Below are positions 17,717-25,575 of a stretch of 64,000 bases of DNA, one piece after another. The DNA comes from Natrinema ejinorense (GTDB taxonomy: Archaea; Halobacteriota; Halobacteria; Halobacteriales; Natrialbaceae): contig NZ_NXNI01000001.1 of the NCBI RefSeq assembly GCF_002494345.1, positions 2,294,001 through 2,358,000 on the forward strand, in the 5' to 3' direction. The position numbers were made by a program, and so were the translations under genes. A model generated the notes under the pieces. That model was not told where the DNA came from. It was given only the letters and a program-made list of their open reading frames with translations, and did no database searches. The first letter of the stretch is position 1. Every line of letters begins with the position of its first letter.

Positions 17717-18152
17717 CTGATATGCGGTGGCGCGCGCTGTCGACTGTCCGAGGGATACCGAGGGCAGTCGACGACAGTGTGCGAGGTCTTCGCGAACGCT
17801 GTGAGCGAAGGCGTGGAAGACGCGTCGCGTCTTCCAATGGATGACAAGCGACCACAGGGAGCGAGCGAATCGGCTGGGGAGGGTGTGGGTACTCCCTGTT
17901 GCCACGGGAGCAGGACGCTTCGTTCCGGTCATCCCAATCGAACACCGCGCTCGAGACACTGGAATCTTGCTCACGCGTTTCACCGCTGTCCGCCGTGGCA
18001 GACAGTGTGCCGATCCGATCTGACTGGACTCGAGGCCCGGTTCCGAGCCGACCGGCCGCCGATCGTGTCGACGGAGTGGTGGTGTGTCGTCCGTTCGACG
18101 CGCACCGCCGACCGGTCGGCTACCCGGCGGGGCTCGAGCGCCGAGCCCCGCG
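17717..18152. other. Intergenic region with hairpins after larC
   Basis: No gene is supported in these 436 bases. GTCGACTG (17739-17746) pairs with CAGTCGAC (17765-17772). A near-perfect palindrome built on GGAAGACGCG lies at 17815-17835. Both sit just downstream of larC and could terminate or stabilise its transcript. Confidence 0.4.
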
Positions 18153-18395
18153 TTACTCGTCGGTCCCGTCGTCGTGCTCGCGATGGACGCTGCTGGCGCG
18201 CTCGCGGTGGATGCCGCTGTCGGCCTCGCGGTGGATCAGCCCAGGGGCGACCGAACAGCCACAGGGCCTGACGACGCCGGTATGGGGCCCGGTCGACGTC
18301 AGCGCGGTAATGGGCTGGCCGCAACTGGGACACGAGAGCAGCGCCGAGTCGTCCGCTCGTCGATCGTCGTGATCCCCCGTCTCGTCGCTACACAT
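18153..18395 (-). CDS. 80-aa zinc-ribbon-like haloarchaeal protein
   Basis: The product has CPSCGQPI followed about 20 residues later by RPCGCSV, a four-cysteine set fitting a small zinc ribbon. The ends are acidic and His/Glu/Arg-rich (VHREHDDG). Small CPxCG-type zinc-finger proteins are common in haloarchaea and often regulatory, but this one has no named function I can support. The ATG at 18393-18395 is the only good start. It stands alone, tail-to-tail with larC. Confidence 0.65.
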   Translation of the reverse strand: MCSDETGDHDDRRADDSALLSCPSCGQPITALTSTGPHTGVVRPCGCSVAPGLIHREADSGIHRERASSVHREHDDGTDE

Positions 18396-18468
18396 CGCGA
18401 TCGCACCTCGCGATCGAGCGCGGCGTCGACACTGGTCGCGTCTGGCGATTCTGTCGTCGTGCGGGACG

Positions 18469-18475
18469 TTTATAT
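18469..18475 (+). promoter_or_regulatory. TATA-like box for the 18497 transcript
   Basis: TTTATAT is centred 25 nt before the ATG at 18497, the spacing expected for a leaderless haloarchaeal transcript beginning at or next to that ATG. It supports transcription of the otherwise empty interval. Confidence 0.5.
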
Positions 18476-18496
18476 CCCGGTAGAATCAACGTAATC

Positions 18497-18607
18497 ATGC
18501 TTCGAAACCCTCGCGGGTTTGGAAGCGAGTCTCGGGTGGTCACAGCACCCGGGGCATTTCGATACAGCCCCCTGTCGCTGGAGACCGGCTTCCAGTTTTC
18601 GGTTTGA
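18497..18607 (+). CDS. Candidate 36-aa microprotein or small RNA
   Basis: A 36-codon frame (MLRNPRGFGSESRVV... to ...GFQFSV) starts exactly where a leaderless transcript from the TATA box at 18469-18475 should begin. The same stretch folds well as RNA: CTTC.AAACCC pairs with GGGTTT.GAAG near the start, and two further GC-rich stems follow (GGGTG/CACCC and CTGGAGACCGGCTTCCAG). It may therefore be a structured small RNA rather than a gene for a peptide. I know no family for it. Confidence 0.35.
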   Translation: MLRNPRGFGSESRVVTAPGAFRYSPLSLETGFQFSV

Positions 18608-18932
18608 CGTGTTGTAACTTATATCTACTGTTAACAGTTCGTAATCATATCGCCTCGAGCGGTGGGGCTCGCGCCGGGATCGACCCCGACTCGAGAACGG
18701 GCTCCAAAACCAGTTGCTGGGATCGCTCCCACCGCGAGCGGTCGTTCGACGCGACTCCCGTGAACCCGAGCGCGGAATTTAGAGTCGCCGTCACTCGGCC
18801 TCGAGTCGGTCCGGAGTCACCGTCACTCGGTCTCGAGTCGGTCACGAACTCGTAGTCGAGACGGTCACGTGGTCGACTCGAGCACAGCGCACAAAAAAAA
18901 GCGAACGTGGAATCGTCCGGAGAGTGACCGTC
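18608..18932. other. Gene-free stretch with a short direct repeat
   Basis: No coding frame is supported. A 22-base sequence, GTCACTCGG(C/T)CTCGAGTCGGTC, occurs at 18790-18811 and again at 18822-18843 with one mismatch. An A-run at 18893-18901 lies past the end of the minus-strand gene. These could mark the terminator region of that gene. Confidence 0.4.
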
Positions 18933-19745
18933 TCAGCCGGAGACGATCGCGGCCAGGTCGCCACTGAAGGCGTCCGCACTGGCGCTCTGCGTGTTCGAGT
19001 TCGACGCGTCGGCGTTCTGTTCGATTAGCTGGTTGACGGTCTGGTCACCAACGGATCCTTCGATGCCGTCGGTGACGTCGCCGTTATCACCGTTGTCGCC
19101 GTTGTCACCGTTGCCACCGTTGTCCGTCTCACATGCTTCAACACTCCCTTCCAGTTGGGCGTCTCCATACTCGAAGGTACACGTCGTCCCATCAGAATTG
19201 GTCACAAGGGCCCGGACCGGCGTTTGGGCTTCGCTCTGGCCCGGTGGGTCGAAGGTCCAGGTAGCGGCCAGCGGATTGCCGTCACTGGCACGCGCTTCTC
19301 CAGGGGTTAGGTCGATGTTATCTCCCTGACCCGTACTAGATGCTAGGTCGAACTCATCGTCATCACCATCCCATTCGAACGTAGCGTAGGGTTGATTTCC
19401 TTCTTCGCGAATGAACGTCACGGTCTGGATTCCGGTTTGGGTATCCTCACCGTTATCGCCGTCAGTACCATCATCACCGTCGTCGCCATCGTCCATGATG
19501 TCCTCGAGGTCGATGTCGACCCCGGTCGCGTCCTGATCGGCGAACTGGCTCGCGTTCTGCTCGATCACGTTCGTCTGCGATACGCTCTGTGACTGACTGA
19601 CGCTCGAGGCCGCAAGGCTATCGTCGCTGCTGTCGCCGTCGTCATCGTGATGGCCGCCGCCTGCAGCAGCCATTCCTGCAAAGCCAACGAAGGCCATGCT
19701 GCCGACGAGAGCGAGCGTCATCAGTACCGTTATTGTCCGTCTCAT
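18933..19745 (-). CDS. Secreted Q/N-repeat protein A (curlin-like)
   Basis: A 270-aa secreted protein. The signal peptide (RRTITVLMTLALVGSMAFVGFAG) ends near AAAGGG, followed by an Asp/Ser-rich stretch. Core 1 is SVSQSQSVSQTNVIEQNASQ; core 2, at the C-terminus, is GDQTVNQLIEQNADASNSNTQ followed by SASADAF. Between them lie an Asp-rich segment, a beta-rich domain (TVTFIREEGNQPYATFEW) with two Cys, and GDN repeats. The same signal-core-core layout occurs in the gene at 20263, and related cores repeat five times in the gene at 21447. The spacing of Gln and Asn resembles curlin repeats that stack into beta-solenoid fibres, but no database family can be confirmed. The ATG at 19743-19745 opens the signal peptide. 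Confidence 0.8.
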   Translation of the reverse strand: MRRTITVLMTLALVGSMAFVGFAGMAAAGGGHHDDDGDSSDDSLAASSVSQSQSVSQTNVIEQNASQFADQDATGVDIDLEDIMDDGDDGDDGTDGDNGEDTQTGIQTVTFIREEGNQPYATFEWDGDDDEFDLASSTGQGDNIDLTPGEARASDGNPLAATWTFDPPGQSEAQTPVRALVTNSDGTTCTFEYGDAQLEGSVEACETDNGGNGDNGDNGDNGDVTDGIEGSVGDQTVNQLIEQNADASNSNTQSASADAFSGDLAAIVSG

Positions 19746-20262
19746 AGTTTGGTAGATCGTTTGTCCGGGTGGGCACACACGTGTCATGCGGGATTTCCGA
19801 TAGGACACTGGCCGTCGCAACACACGACACCGCGTACCGACCGCGTCTCGGTCTCTTCCCGCATTGACGTGGTGCCTCGCCCGGTCAGATCGGACCATAG
19901 CAGCCCATATGAAGGCAAATCACTGTTCACAGTGCTATCCGATTCCTACATTGTGCAGACCCATATATTATCTAAAATTACAGAATAGCATCACCACTTG
20001 TATTTCGAGAACAGAATAGTGTTTGGGATCAGTCATAGTGCTTCGAACGGTAGTAAAAACCAACACAGACGGCGACTCCAGCCCCTGACGGCTGGCACCG
20101 AAATCAGGGTCGTACTATCGATTGCTATCCGACTGCTACAGTCGGCCCCCTCGCGAGTCGACTCGGAGTCAGGAGACTCGAGACCGGTCGGTCGAACGGC
20201 TCCAGTTTCCATCCCGCTTCGGTAAAAAAGTACTATCCCGAATCGAGCGGCGAGTCGCGTCG
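19746..20262. other. Upstream region of Q/N-repeat gene A
   Basis: No gene is supported. The stretch 19905-20040 is AT-rich and holds candidate minus-strand promoter elements near 19960-19980. CACTG-TTCA-CAGTG forms a small inverted repeat at 19921-19934. The 9-mer CATATGAAG at 19906-19914 recurs upstream of gene B at 20886-20894. From 20060 on there are short GC-rich inverted repeats of no clear meaning. Confidence 0.4.
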
Positions 20263-20745
20263 TTAGAAGCCGAAGTTAGCAGCGGACGCAGTGCCAACCT
20301 GGGAGTTCGTGTTGGACGCCTCGGCCGACTGGCTGATGTTCTGCTCTATCGTCTGGTCACCAGTGGTGCCGATCTCGACGCTGATGCCATCTCCGTTATC
20401 GTTGTTATCGTTGACGTTATCGGTCGAAGCCCCACTGTCGGCTGCGCTCCCGAGTGGGAACGGGAACTCGTTATCTTCATTGAAGCTGTCGTCGACAGTG
20501 ACCTCGAATCCAGTTGCCTCCTGCTCGGCAGTCTGGTTGGCGTTCTGGTCGATGTCGTTAACCTGAGCGACCTCTTGGTTCTGGACGACAGCTGCTGCCG
20601 CGAGCTGATTATCGTCATCGTCGTCGACGTCTGCTGTGTCAGCCGTATCGGCGGTACCACTTGCTGCTGCCGTTCCGGCGAAGCCAACCAGCAGCAGGCT
20701 GGCGACGAGTACGAGCGTCAGGATCGTGTTCCGTGTCACATTCAT
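20263..20745 (-). CDS. Secreted Q/N-repeat protein B (curlin-like)
   Basis: A 160-aa secreted paralog of the protein at 18933. The signal peptide TLVLVASLLLVGFAG then TAAAS is very similar to that of protein A. A short Asp run leads to core 1, VVQNQEVAQVNDIDQNANQ then TAEQEATGFEV, and an Asn/Asp-rich spacer to core 2, GDQTIEQNISQSAEASNTNSQ, ending SAANFGF. The terminal aromatic and the regular Q-x-N-x-Q spacing fit a short stackable subunit. It is divergently arranged to the large repeat gene at 21447. Function inferred only: surface fibre, matrix or adhesion component. Confidence 0.8.
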   Translation of the reverse strand: MNVTRNTILTLVLVASLLLVGFAGTAAASGTADTADTADVDDDDDNQLAAAAVVQNQEVAQVNDIDQNANQTAEQEATGFEVTVDDSFNEDNEFPFPLGSAADSGASTDNVNDNNDNGDGISVEIGTTGDQTIEQNISQSAEASNTNSQVGTASAANFGF

Positions 20746-21446
20746 AGTTGGAATCTTGGTATCGGTTCGAGAGACACGAACGCTACCGAGCCGGCATGCG
20801 ACGGATAGCTGCGGCTCGTCGGACGTAACCGCCGTTAGCCTCCCGTTCGCTGCGTGTCTCCCGACTAAGGCTCACTTCGGAGATTCATATGAAGACGGGG
20901 CATGGTTTCGTTCCATAGCAACGGTTGACCAGATCGTTTCAGTTCCTATCTCGAATTGACCGATCGTTTCAGCGCAGACTCGAAATTCGAGACTATCGAT
21001 CGCGTATGGCGTCCGTACCGATCCGAAGCTGGGGCTCGGACCGATGCGTGGGTGGGGCGTTTTCCGGCTCGAGAGGGGGATTTTCCGCCGGTATACTCGA
21101 TCTCTCGCCGATCCTAACCCGAACTTTCCGCTATGTAACAGCTACTCGAGTTACCGGTCAGATACTCTGACAGTATCGGCGTCGCGATGGTCCCGCGGAA
21201 ACGATGCTTCGGGGGGTTCGATCGGACCTGGGTCTTCTGTGGTGCTGGGAGGGTCTCAGCGAGTGTGCCGACGGTCGCGGTTCGGGCCAGTCTCGAGGCA
21301 GCTCGCGTAATGGCCCCCCTTCAGTTCGGTATCAGTCTTCTTCGCCGCGGAAATATACAGATAACAAAGTCTGTAATCGGGATAGGAGGGTTTGCGACGC
21401 ACAGACCTAGCAAGAAATCACAATCACGACACAAATCAAACGATCA
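20746..21446. other. Divergent control region between Q/N-repeat genes
   Basis: Seven hundred bases without a supported gene separate gene B (minus) and gene C (plus). A TATA-like AAATATAC at 21351-21358 and AGGAGG at 21384-21389 lie before gene C, implying a 5' leader of about 60 nt. The 9-mer CATATGAAG at 20886-20894 is shared with the upstream region of gene A. A short inverted repeat TCGAAATTCGA is at about 20980-20990. The length suggests regulator binding. Confidence 0.45.
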
Positions 21447-23000
21447 ATGAGAAACAAGACAACGAGACGCTCACGAACTACGACACTCCTTATGGCCTGT
21501 ATGGTCGTCTTGTCGATGGTAGCGGCCGGTGTGCCGACGGCCGCGGCAGGCGGCGACGGCGACCTCGAGAACGGAACGGTCCACGCGCTCGAGGATGGCG
21601 AGGAGCTGTACCTGGTCTTCGGAGCGGACCTCGGCGAGCAATCGCTCGAAGACTATATCGACGAGCACGCGGAGGGCGAAGCCGACTCCGCGGCCGAAGT
21701 CATCCAGTACCAAGACGTCGATCAAGTCAACATCAACGAGCAAGGCTCGGCGGTGTCGATATCGATCGACGGTGGCGAGGCGACCGCCATTCAGGAGGCA
21801 AACCAGTACAACGACAACGAACAGCGCGGGTCGGCCAACGCCGAGAGTCGCCTCCAGAGCGCACAAACGCAGTTCGAAGACGTCGGCGACGTCAACATCA
21901 TCATCGGCAACGGCGGCGATCAACAGTTCGACGGCTGGGGGGTCAAAGACAAGAAGGGTGACGACGAGACGATCACCCAGGAGGCCCTCGCTTCCGTGAC
22001 CCAGTCACAGGAGGTCGCTCAGGTCAACTACAACAACCAGAGTACCGCCTTCGCCCTCGCCGTCGACGACAGCGAGGCGACCGCCGTCCAGCAGTCCTAC
22101 CAGCGCAACGAGAACCTCCAGGAAGGGGTCGCCAACGCGTCCAACGTCTACCTCGGCGACGGCGAGTTCGGCCACAAGAAGGACAAGTCAGGCGACCACG
22201 GTCCGTCCACCGGCCAGGACGCTGACGCGACGGTCACGCAACAACAGGACGTCGAACAGGCGAACCTCAACGAACAGCGCGGTGCCGTCGCCATCGCGAT
22301 CGGCGAGAACAGCACCGCCACGGCGATCCAGTTCACCGACCAGAGCAACCTCAACGAACAGCTCGGGAGTGCCGACGCCACGAACCTGCTGGCCTCGAGC
22401 GTCGGGATGAACGTCGCGACCGCGGGCAACGTGAGCAGTGACGTCCTCTCGACGCACACCGACACGCACAAGCCCGACAAGAAGAGCGACGACGGGGGCG
22501 AGCAGACGGCGACCGCCGGCGTGGCCCAAGAGCAGGGGGTCGAGCAGCGAAACATCAACCTGCAAAACAGCGCCATGGCGATCGCACAGAACGGGAGCGA
22601 TGCCACGGCCATCCAGCTGGCCTACCAGCAAAACTACAACGCTCAGATCGCCTACGCCGACGCACTCAACGTCTACGCGAGTCCGGGCTACGTCTCCGAC
22701 GACATCACCCGAACCTCGAGTACGACGGCGACGATCGACGGCAATGCGGGCGACTCCAACCCCGGCATGTCGTACGATTACGCCGGCAACGCCACGCAGA
22801 CGAACGACGGCGATCAGACGGCGAGCGCGGCGATCGAACAACACCAGTTCATCACCCAGGAGAACATCAACGAGCAACACACCTCCGTCGCGGTCGCCGA
22901 AGACGGTGGGAGTGCCGGTAGCTCGCAGATCACCATGCAGGAGAACGAGAACATCCAGTTCACGTCCGTCGCCTCGACGAACACCTGGGTCGGCGCATAA
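21447..23000 (+). CDS. Large secreted Q/N-repeat protein C with five curlin-like cores
   Basis: A 517-aa protein with a signal peptide (TTTLLMACMVVLSMVAAGV, cleavage near AAAGG) and five cores of about 52 residues at roughly 83-135, 182-233, 260-314, 355-411 and 460-513, joined by polar, Asp/Lys/Gly-rich linkers. Each core has two halves. The first is like VTQQQDVEQANLNEQ then an A-x-A strand; the second is like ATAIQFTDQSNLNEQ then a short Ala-rich strand. Gln and Asn recur at fixed spacing, as in ladder-forming beta-solenoids and curlin. The linkers contain Asn-x-Ser/Thr sites that could be glycosylated. No membrane anchor or sorting signal is seen at the C-terminus, which ends TNTWVGA. Likely an extracellular fibre or scaffold; unproven. 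Confidence 0.82.
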   Translation: MRNKTTRRSRTTTLLMACMVVLSMVAAGVPTAAAGGDGDLENGTVHALEDGEELYLVFGADLGEQSLEDYIDEHAEGEADSAAEVIQYQDVDQVNINEQGSAVSISIDGGEATAIQEANQYNDNEQRGSANAESRLQSAQTQFEDVGDVNIIIGNGGDQQFDGWGVKDKKGDDETITQEALASVTQSQEVAQVNYNNQSTAFALAVDDSEATAVQQSYQRNENLQEGVANASNVYLGDGEFGHKKDKSGDHGPSTGQDADATVTQQQDVEQANLNEQRGAVAIAIGENSTATAIQFTDQSNLNEQLGSADATNLLASSVGMNVATAGNVSSDVLSTHTDTHKPDKKSDDGGEQTATAGVAQEQGVEQRNINLQNSAMAIAQNGSDATAIQLAYQQNYNAQIAYADALNVYASPGYVSDDITRTSSTTATIDGNAGDSNPGMSYDYAGNATQTNDGDQTASAAIEQHQFITQENINEQHTSVAVAEDGGSAGSSQITMQENENIQFTSVASTNTWVGA

Positions 23001-23009
23001 TTACAGTCC

Positions 23010-23039
23010 GTCACACGGTCGGTTTTCGACCGACGTGAC
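23010..23039 (+). terminator. Stem-loop after Q/N-repeat gene C
   Basis: CGGTCG (23016-23021) pairs with CGACCG (23027-23032) around a T-rich loop, and flanking GTCAC/GTGAC extend the stem. It lies 10-39 bases past the stop of the 517-aa gene. The terminator role is inferred. Confidence 0.5.
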
Positions 23040-23149
23040 TGACAGTTTCCGTTTCTTTCGGCGGCTCGCTCGGGAGCTCTGCTCGGCGGTCGGGGACGCC
23101 GTTCCACGTGTGTCCCGCTCGGACCGACGAACCGCATTCTACGGGGTGG

Positions 23150-23923
23150 CTACGAACCGTCGGAGCCGTCCGTTCCTGTCGTCTCCGTCGCCGTGTCGTC
23201 GTCACGATGCTCGGCGAGTGCCTCGTCGATGGTCAACTCGCCGGCAGCGACTCGACGGGCGAGTAGCTCGTCGATCGCCCGATTGTGCTCGCTCTCCTCG
23301 CGGGAGCGATCCTTGATCACCTGAATCTCGCCGTCCGTCGGTTCGATCTCGCGTGCATCGACGACGTCTCCCTCGAGTCGGGCGATGTTGACCGCGGCGA
23401 GGACGTCACCCATCCCTCGGGCACCCGTCCCGAGATACGGGGTCGTCCCGGTTTCGTCGACGAGTTCGACCGTCACGTCGTCGAGTTCGTTGACGAGTTT
23501 CGCGCTCTCGAGGCGGGAGCCGTCGCCGATTCGGACGATCGGCGACGGGGCGTCGGCGGCTTCGCGTTGGATCACGTCGACGGCGTCGCCGAGGGGGACC
23601 TGAAAGGCGGCGACGATCGTCTCGCCAGTGAGCACGGCGATGCCGGGCCGTTGGCCCGGGTCGACGCCGATGACCGTCCGGCCGCCGTTGCCCCGAACCG
23701 CGGCCAGTGCCTGATCGACCGCACGCCGTGGCTCGTCCGGATCGGCGACGACCGTCGTTGCGTCCGCGAACGTCTCGGCGTTGTCGGCCCCGGTGACGAC
23801 GACGGTGGCTCGCTCGGGCAACTCCTCGTCGGGCTCGAGGGTCGTAAACGCCGTTCCGCGCTCGCGAAGTTCGTTGACGACGCCGTGGTATACCTCGAAG
23901 TCTGCCGTGGCGACGACGATCAC
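23150..23923 (-). CDS. RNase H-fold (RuvC/RuvX-like) conserved euryarchaeal protein
   Basis: A 257-aa protein. The N-terminal half (VIVVATADFEVYHGVVNEL, then TLEPDEELPERATVVVTG) looks Rossmann-like. The middle (TVIGVDPGQRPGIAVLTG) is the first strand-turn of an RNase H fold with an Asp, as in Holliday-junction resolvase relatives, followed by an acidic region and a helical tail rich in Arg/Glu (DRSREESEHNRAIDELLARRVA). I choose the GTG at 23923 as start: a GTTTATT box lies 25-31 nt upstream, and the family begins at this residue; an upstream in-frame extension has no support. A nucleic-acid role is plausible but not established. Confidence 0.78.
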   Translation of the reverse strand: MIVVATADFEVYHGVVNELRERGTAFTTLEPDEELPERATVVVTGADNAETFADATTVVADPDEPRRAVDQALAAVRGNGGRTVIGVDPGQRPGIAVLTGETIVAAFQVPLGDAVDVIQREAADAPSPIVRIGDGSRLESAKLVNELDDVTVELVDETGTTPYLGTGARGMGDVLAAVNIARLEGDVVDAREIEPTDGEIQVIKDRSREESEHNRAIDELLARRVAAGELTIDEALAEHRDDDTATETTGTDGSDGS

Positions 23924-23947
23924 AGGTCGACCTTCGGAGCGACGGGG

Positions 23948-23954
23948 AATAAAC
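23948..23954 (-). promoter_or_regulatory. TATA box supporting the GTG start at 23923
   Basis: Read on the minus strand, GTTTATT lies 25-31 nt before the GTG. This is the leaderless-promoter spacing and the main reason for rejecting the longer upstream frame. Confidence 0.6.
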
Positions 23955-24048
23955 GTACGCGAACTCCGTTCTGATCGGTGGGAAATGGTATCCGTGCGCC
24001 GACAGGAGAGCGACTCGGTAATCGTCCTACGGGTTTCCCCCAACCCCG

Positions 24049-24130
24049 ATAGTAGCAACTGAAACGATGTACACACTGATCGCAACGCTGTCGTGCGATC
24101 AGGTGCGCAATGACTGTCAGTTGCTACTAT
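24049..24130. mobile_element. 82-bp MITE-like element
   Basis: Perfect 14-bp terminal inverted repeats, ATAGTAGCAACTGA (24049-24062) and TCAGTTGCTACTAT (24117-24130), flank a 54-bp centre. The centre itself holds a perfect 9-bp stem, CTGATCGCA with TGCGATCAG. The size and nested palindromes fit a miniature inverted-repeat transposable element; I recall similar repeats in other haloarchaea but cannot check. It supplies the last codons and the stop of the adjacent hydrolase gene. A strong bidirectional terminator is the alternative reading. Confidence 0.6.
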
Positions 24131-24935
24131 AGTCGGTGACCCACTCGAGAACGTCCTGTCGACAATCGAGCAACGTCCCGAGATGGTCGCTGTCCCTGCT
24201 TATCAGGGTACCGTGCGTATCCTCGAGGAATGTCTCGACGGGAGAGAGTGGTGTGTTCTCGTCTTGGACTCCGTGCCACGCGCGGACTGGAATGTCGGAT
24301 CGAACCGAGTCGAACGAACTGTCGGCGAACATCCGGGTCTCGCGCATAACGGCGTCTTCACCCTGTCGGACTCCTTCATGAAAGTCGTCTGCGACCGCCG
24401 TCCGCACAGGGTCAGACACCGACCGGTCGGTGTATTGCTGGACGACCGCGTCCGGCCCGCGGACGCGGGCGATCGACTTGGAGAGTCGAAAGAGGATGCG
24501 CAGCGCGAACGGGACCCTCGAGAGCGTGGTGAGTTTGTTCTCGGCGGGTGGAACGACGGTACTGACCAGTCCGATTTGGCTCGTTCGGTCGGCCGTCGCT
24601 GCTGCGAGTGCAAATGGGCCTCCACCGGAGAATCCGACGAACGGGACCCGATCGATCGACTCGGCGTCGAGCAGTTCGTGCAGGTCGTCCTGCCAGTCGT
24701 TCCAGGTCCAGTCATGCGGTGGCGACGTCGATCGCCCGTACCCGGGCCGATCCGGAACGACGAGCTGGATGTCGTTCCGAGCGGCAGCATCGGAACACAC
24801 TGCTGCGAATAATCGAGAGCCAGGTGTCCCGTGGTGAACGATGACAGGATTCCCCTGCGGGTCGCCGCCGATAGCGTAGGAGAGCGTTCGTCCGTCCGAG
24901 AGCGTACATTCAGCGGTTGACAGTTCCGATGTCAT
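24117..24935 (-). CDS. Alpha/beta-hydrolase
   Basis: A 272-aa cytoplasmic hydrolase. HHGTPGSR is the oxyanion-hole HG region, GFSGGGPFALA the nucleophile elbow with catalytic Ser, DENTPLSPVE carries the acid residue and DSDHLG the catalytic His. PDRPGYGRS is typical of the family. The substrate is unknown (ester, epoxide or amide). The last residues (YSSN and stop) are encoded by the inverted repeat of the MITE-like element at 24049-24130, so the natural C-terminus may have been replaced by a few residues. The catalytic set is complete, so activity may be kept. The ATG at 24935 fits the family start. Confidence 0.88.
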   Translation of the reverse strand: MTSELSTAECTLSDGRTLSYAIGGDPQGNPVIVHHGTPGSRLFAAVCSDAAARNDIQLVVPDRPGYGRSTSPPHDWTWNDWQDDLHELLDAESIDRVPFVGFSGGGPFALAAATADRTSQIGLVSTVVPPAENKLTTLSRVPFALRILFRLSKSIARVRGPDAVVQQYTDRSVSDPVRTAVADDFHEGVRQGEDAVMRETRMFADSSFDSVRSDIPVRAWHGVQDENTPLSPVETFLEDTHGTLISRDSDHLGTLLDCRQDVLEWVTDYSSN

Positions 24936-24993
24936 AGTCGTGCTCGGAGTCGTGATTCGTGAATTGTAGTTGAATTGTAATTAGATTTCGATA

Positions 24994-25557
24994 CTAGTCA
25001 ACAGAATAGACGCAGGTTGAGGGCCGGTCTCCGAACCAGTCGTTCGACGAGCGGTGCTGCTCGGCGGATACCGGCACGCCGAGCGGTTTGCTCGGCGAAC
25101 CAGTACCCGGCCGGTATTCCTGCACCCAGAGCGTGCCGAGACTCGCGACGTTGATCGACAGGACGTTCTCGAGCGTGCTGATCGTCACGTAGCCCCCTTC
25201 TTGAACCCAGATGTCCCGGAGTTCGTCCACGAGGGCTTCGATATCCGCCGTCCCAGTCGGAACGAACACGAGTGCACCGTACTCCCGCCGGCACGTTTCG
25301 TCGGTGAGAAAATACTCGACATCGGACGCCGCGAGCATCGTCTCGACGGCGTTTCGTTTCCCGACGGGGAGGCGATCTGCAACAGGCGCATCTCTCAGCG
25401 CCCTGGCAGTCACGTTACCAAACCGTTCACAACCAACGACGGCGAGACCCCGACCCGCGTGCGGGATCGGTCGTAGTCGAAGCGTGGAGCCGATGTCTCG
25501 TACATCCGACACGCCGGAACGATCGAGCCGGGTCGGTTCCGGGGCCTTTTTGCGCAT
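24994..25557 (-). CDS. Haloarchaeal protein of unknown function
   Basis: A 187-aa soluble protein. The middle reads RLPVGKRNAVETMLAASDVEYFLTDETCRREYGALVFVP, followed by VDELRDIWVQEGGYVTISTLENVLSIN, suggesting an alpha/beta domain of one or two repeats. I do not recognise the family. The ATG at 25555-25557 is only 18 nt from the divergent radB start, with no TATA box at the right place, so a downstream GTG near 25512 (before SDVRDIGSTLRL) may be the true start. No transmembrane or signal segment is seen. Confidence 0.6.
   Translation of the reverse strand: MRKKAPEPTRLDRSGVSDVRDIGSTLRLRPIPHAGRGLAVVGCERFGNVTARALRDAPVADRLPVGKRNAVETMLAASDVEYFLTDETCRREYGALVFVPTGTADIEALVDELRDIWVQEGGYVTISTLENVLSINVASLGTLWVQEYRPGTGSPSKPLGVPVSAEQHRSSNDWFGDRPSTCVYSVD
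25546..25552 (+). promoter_or_regulatory. Promoter element of radB
   Basis: A T-rich CCTTTTT box lies about 26 nt before the radB GTG and inside the 5' part of the divergent gene as annotated. This supports a leaderless radB transcript and casts doubt on the divergent gene's longest start. Confidence 0.45.
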
Positions 25558-25575
25558 ACCCGGTCAACTCGAACC

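Noticed and set aside
19084-19123. Regular short repeats (CCGTTGTC units), CRISPR-like at first glance
   Set aside because: The repeats are 9 bp, lie inside a gene and encode GDN repeats. There are no spacers.
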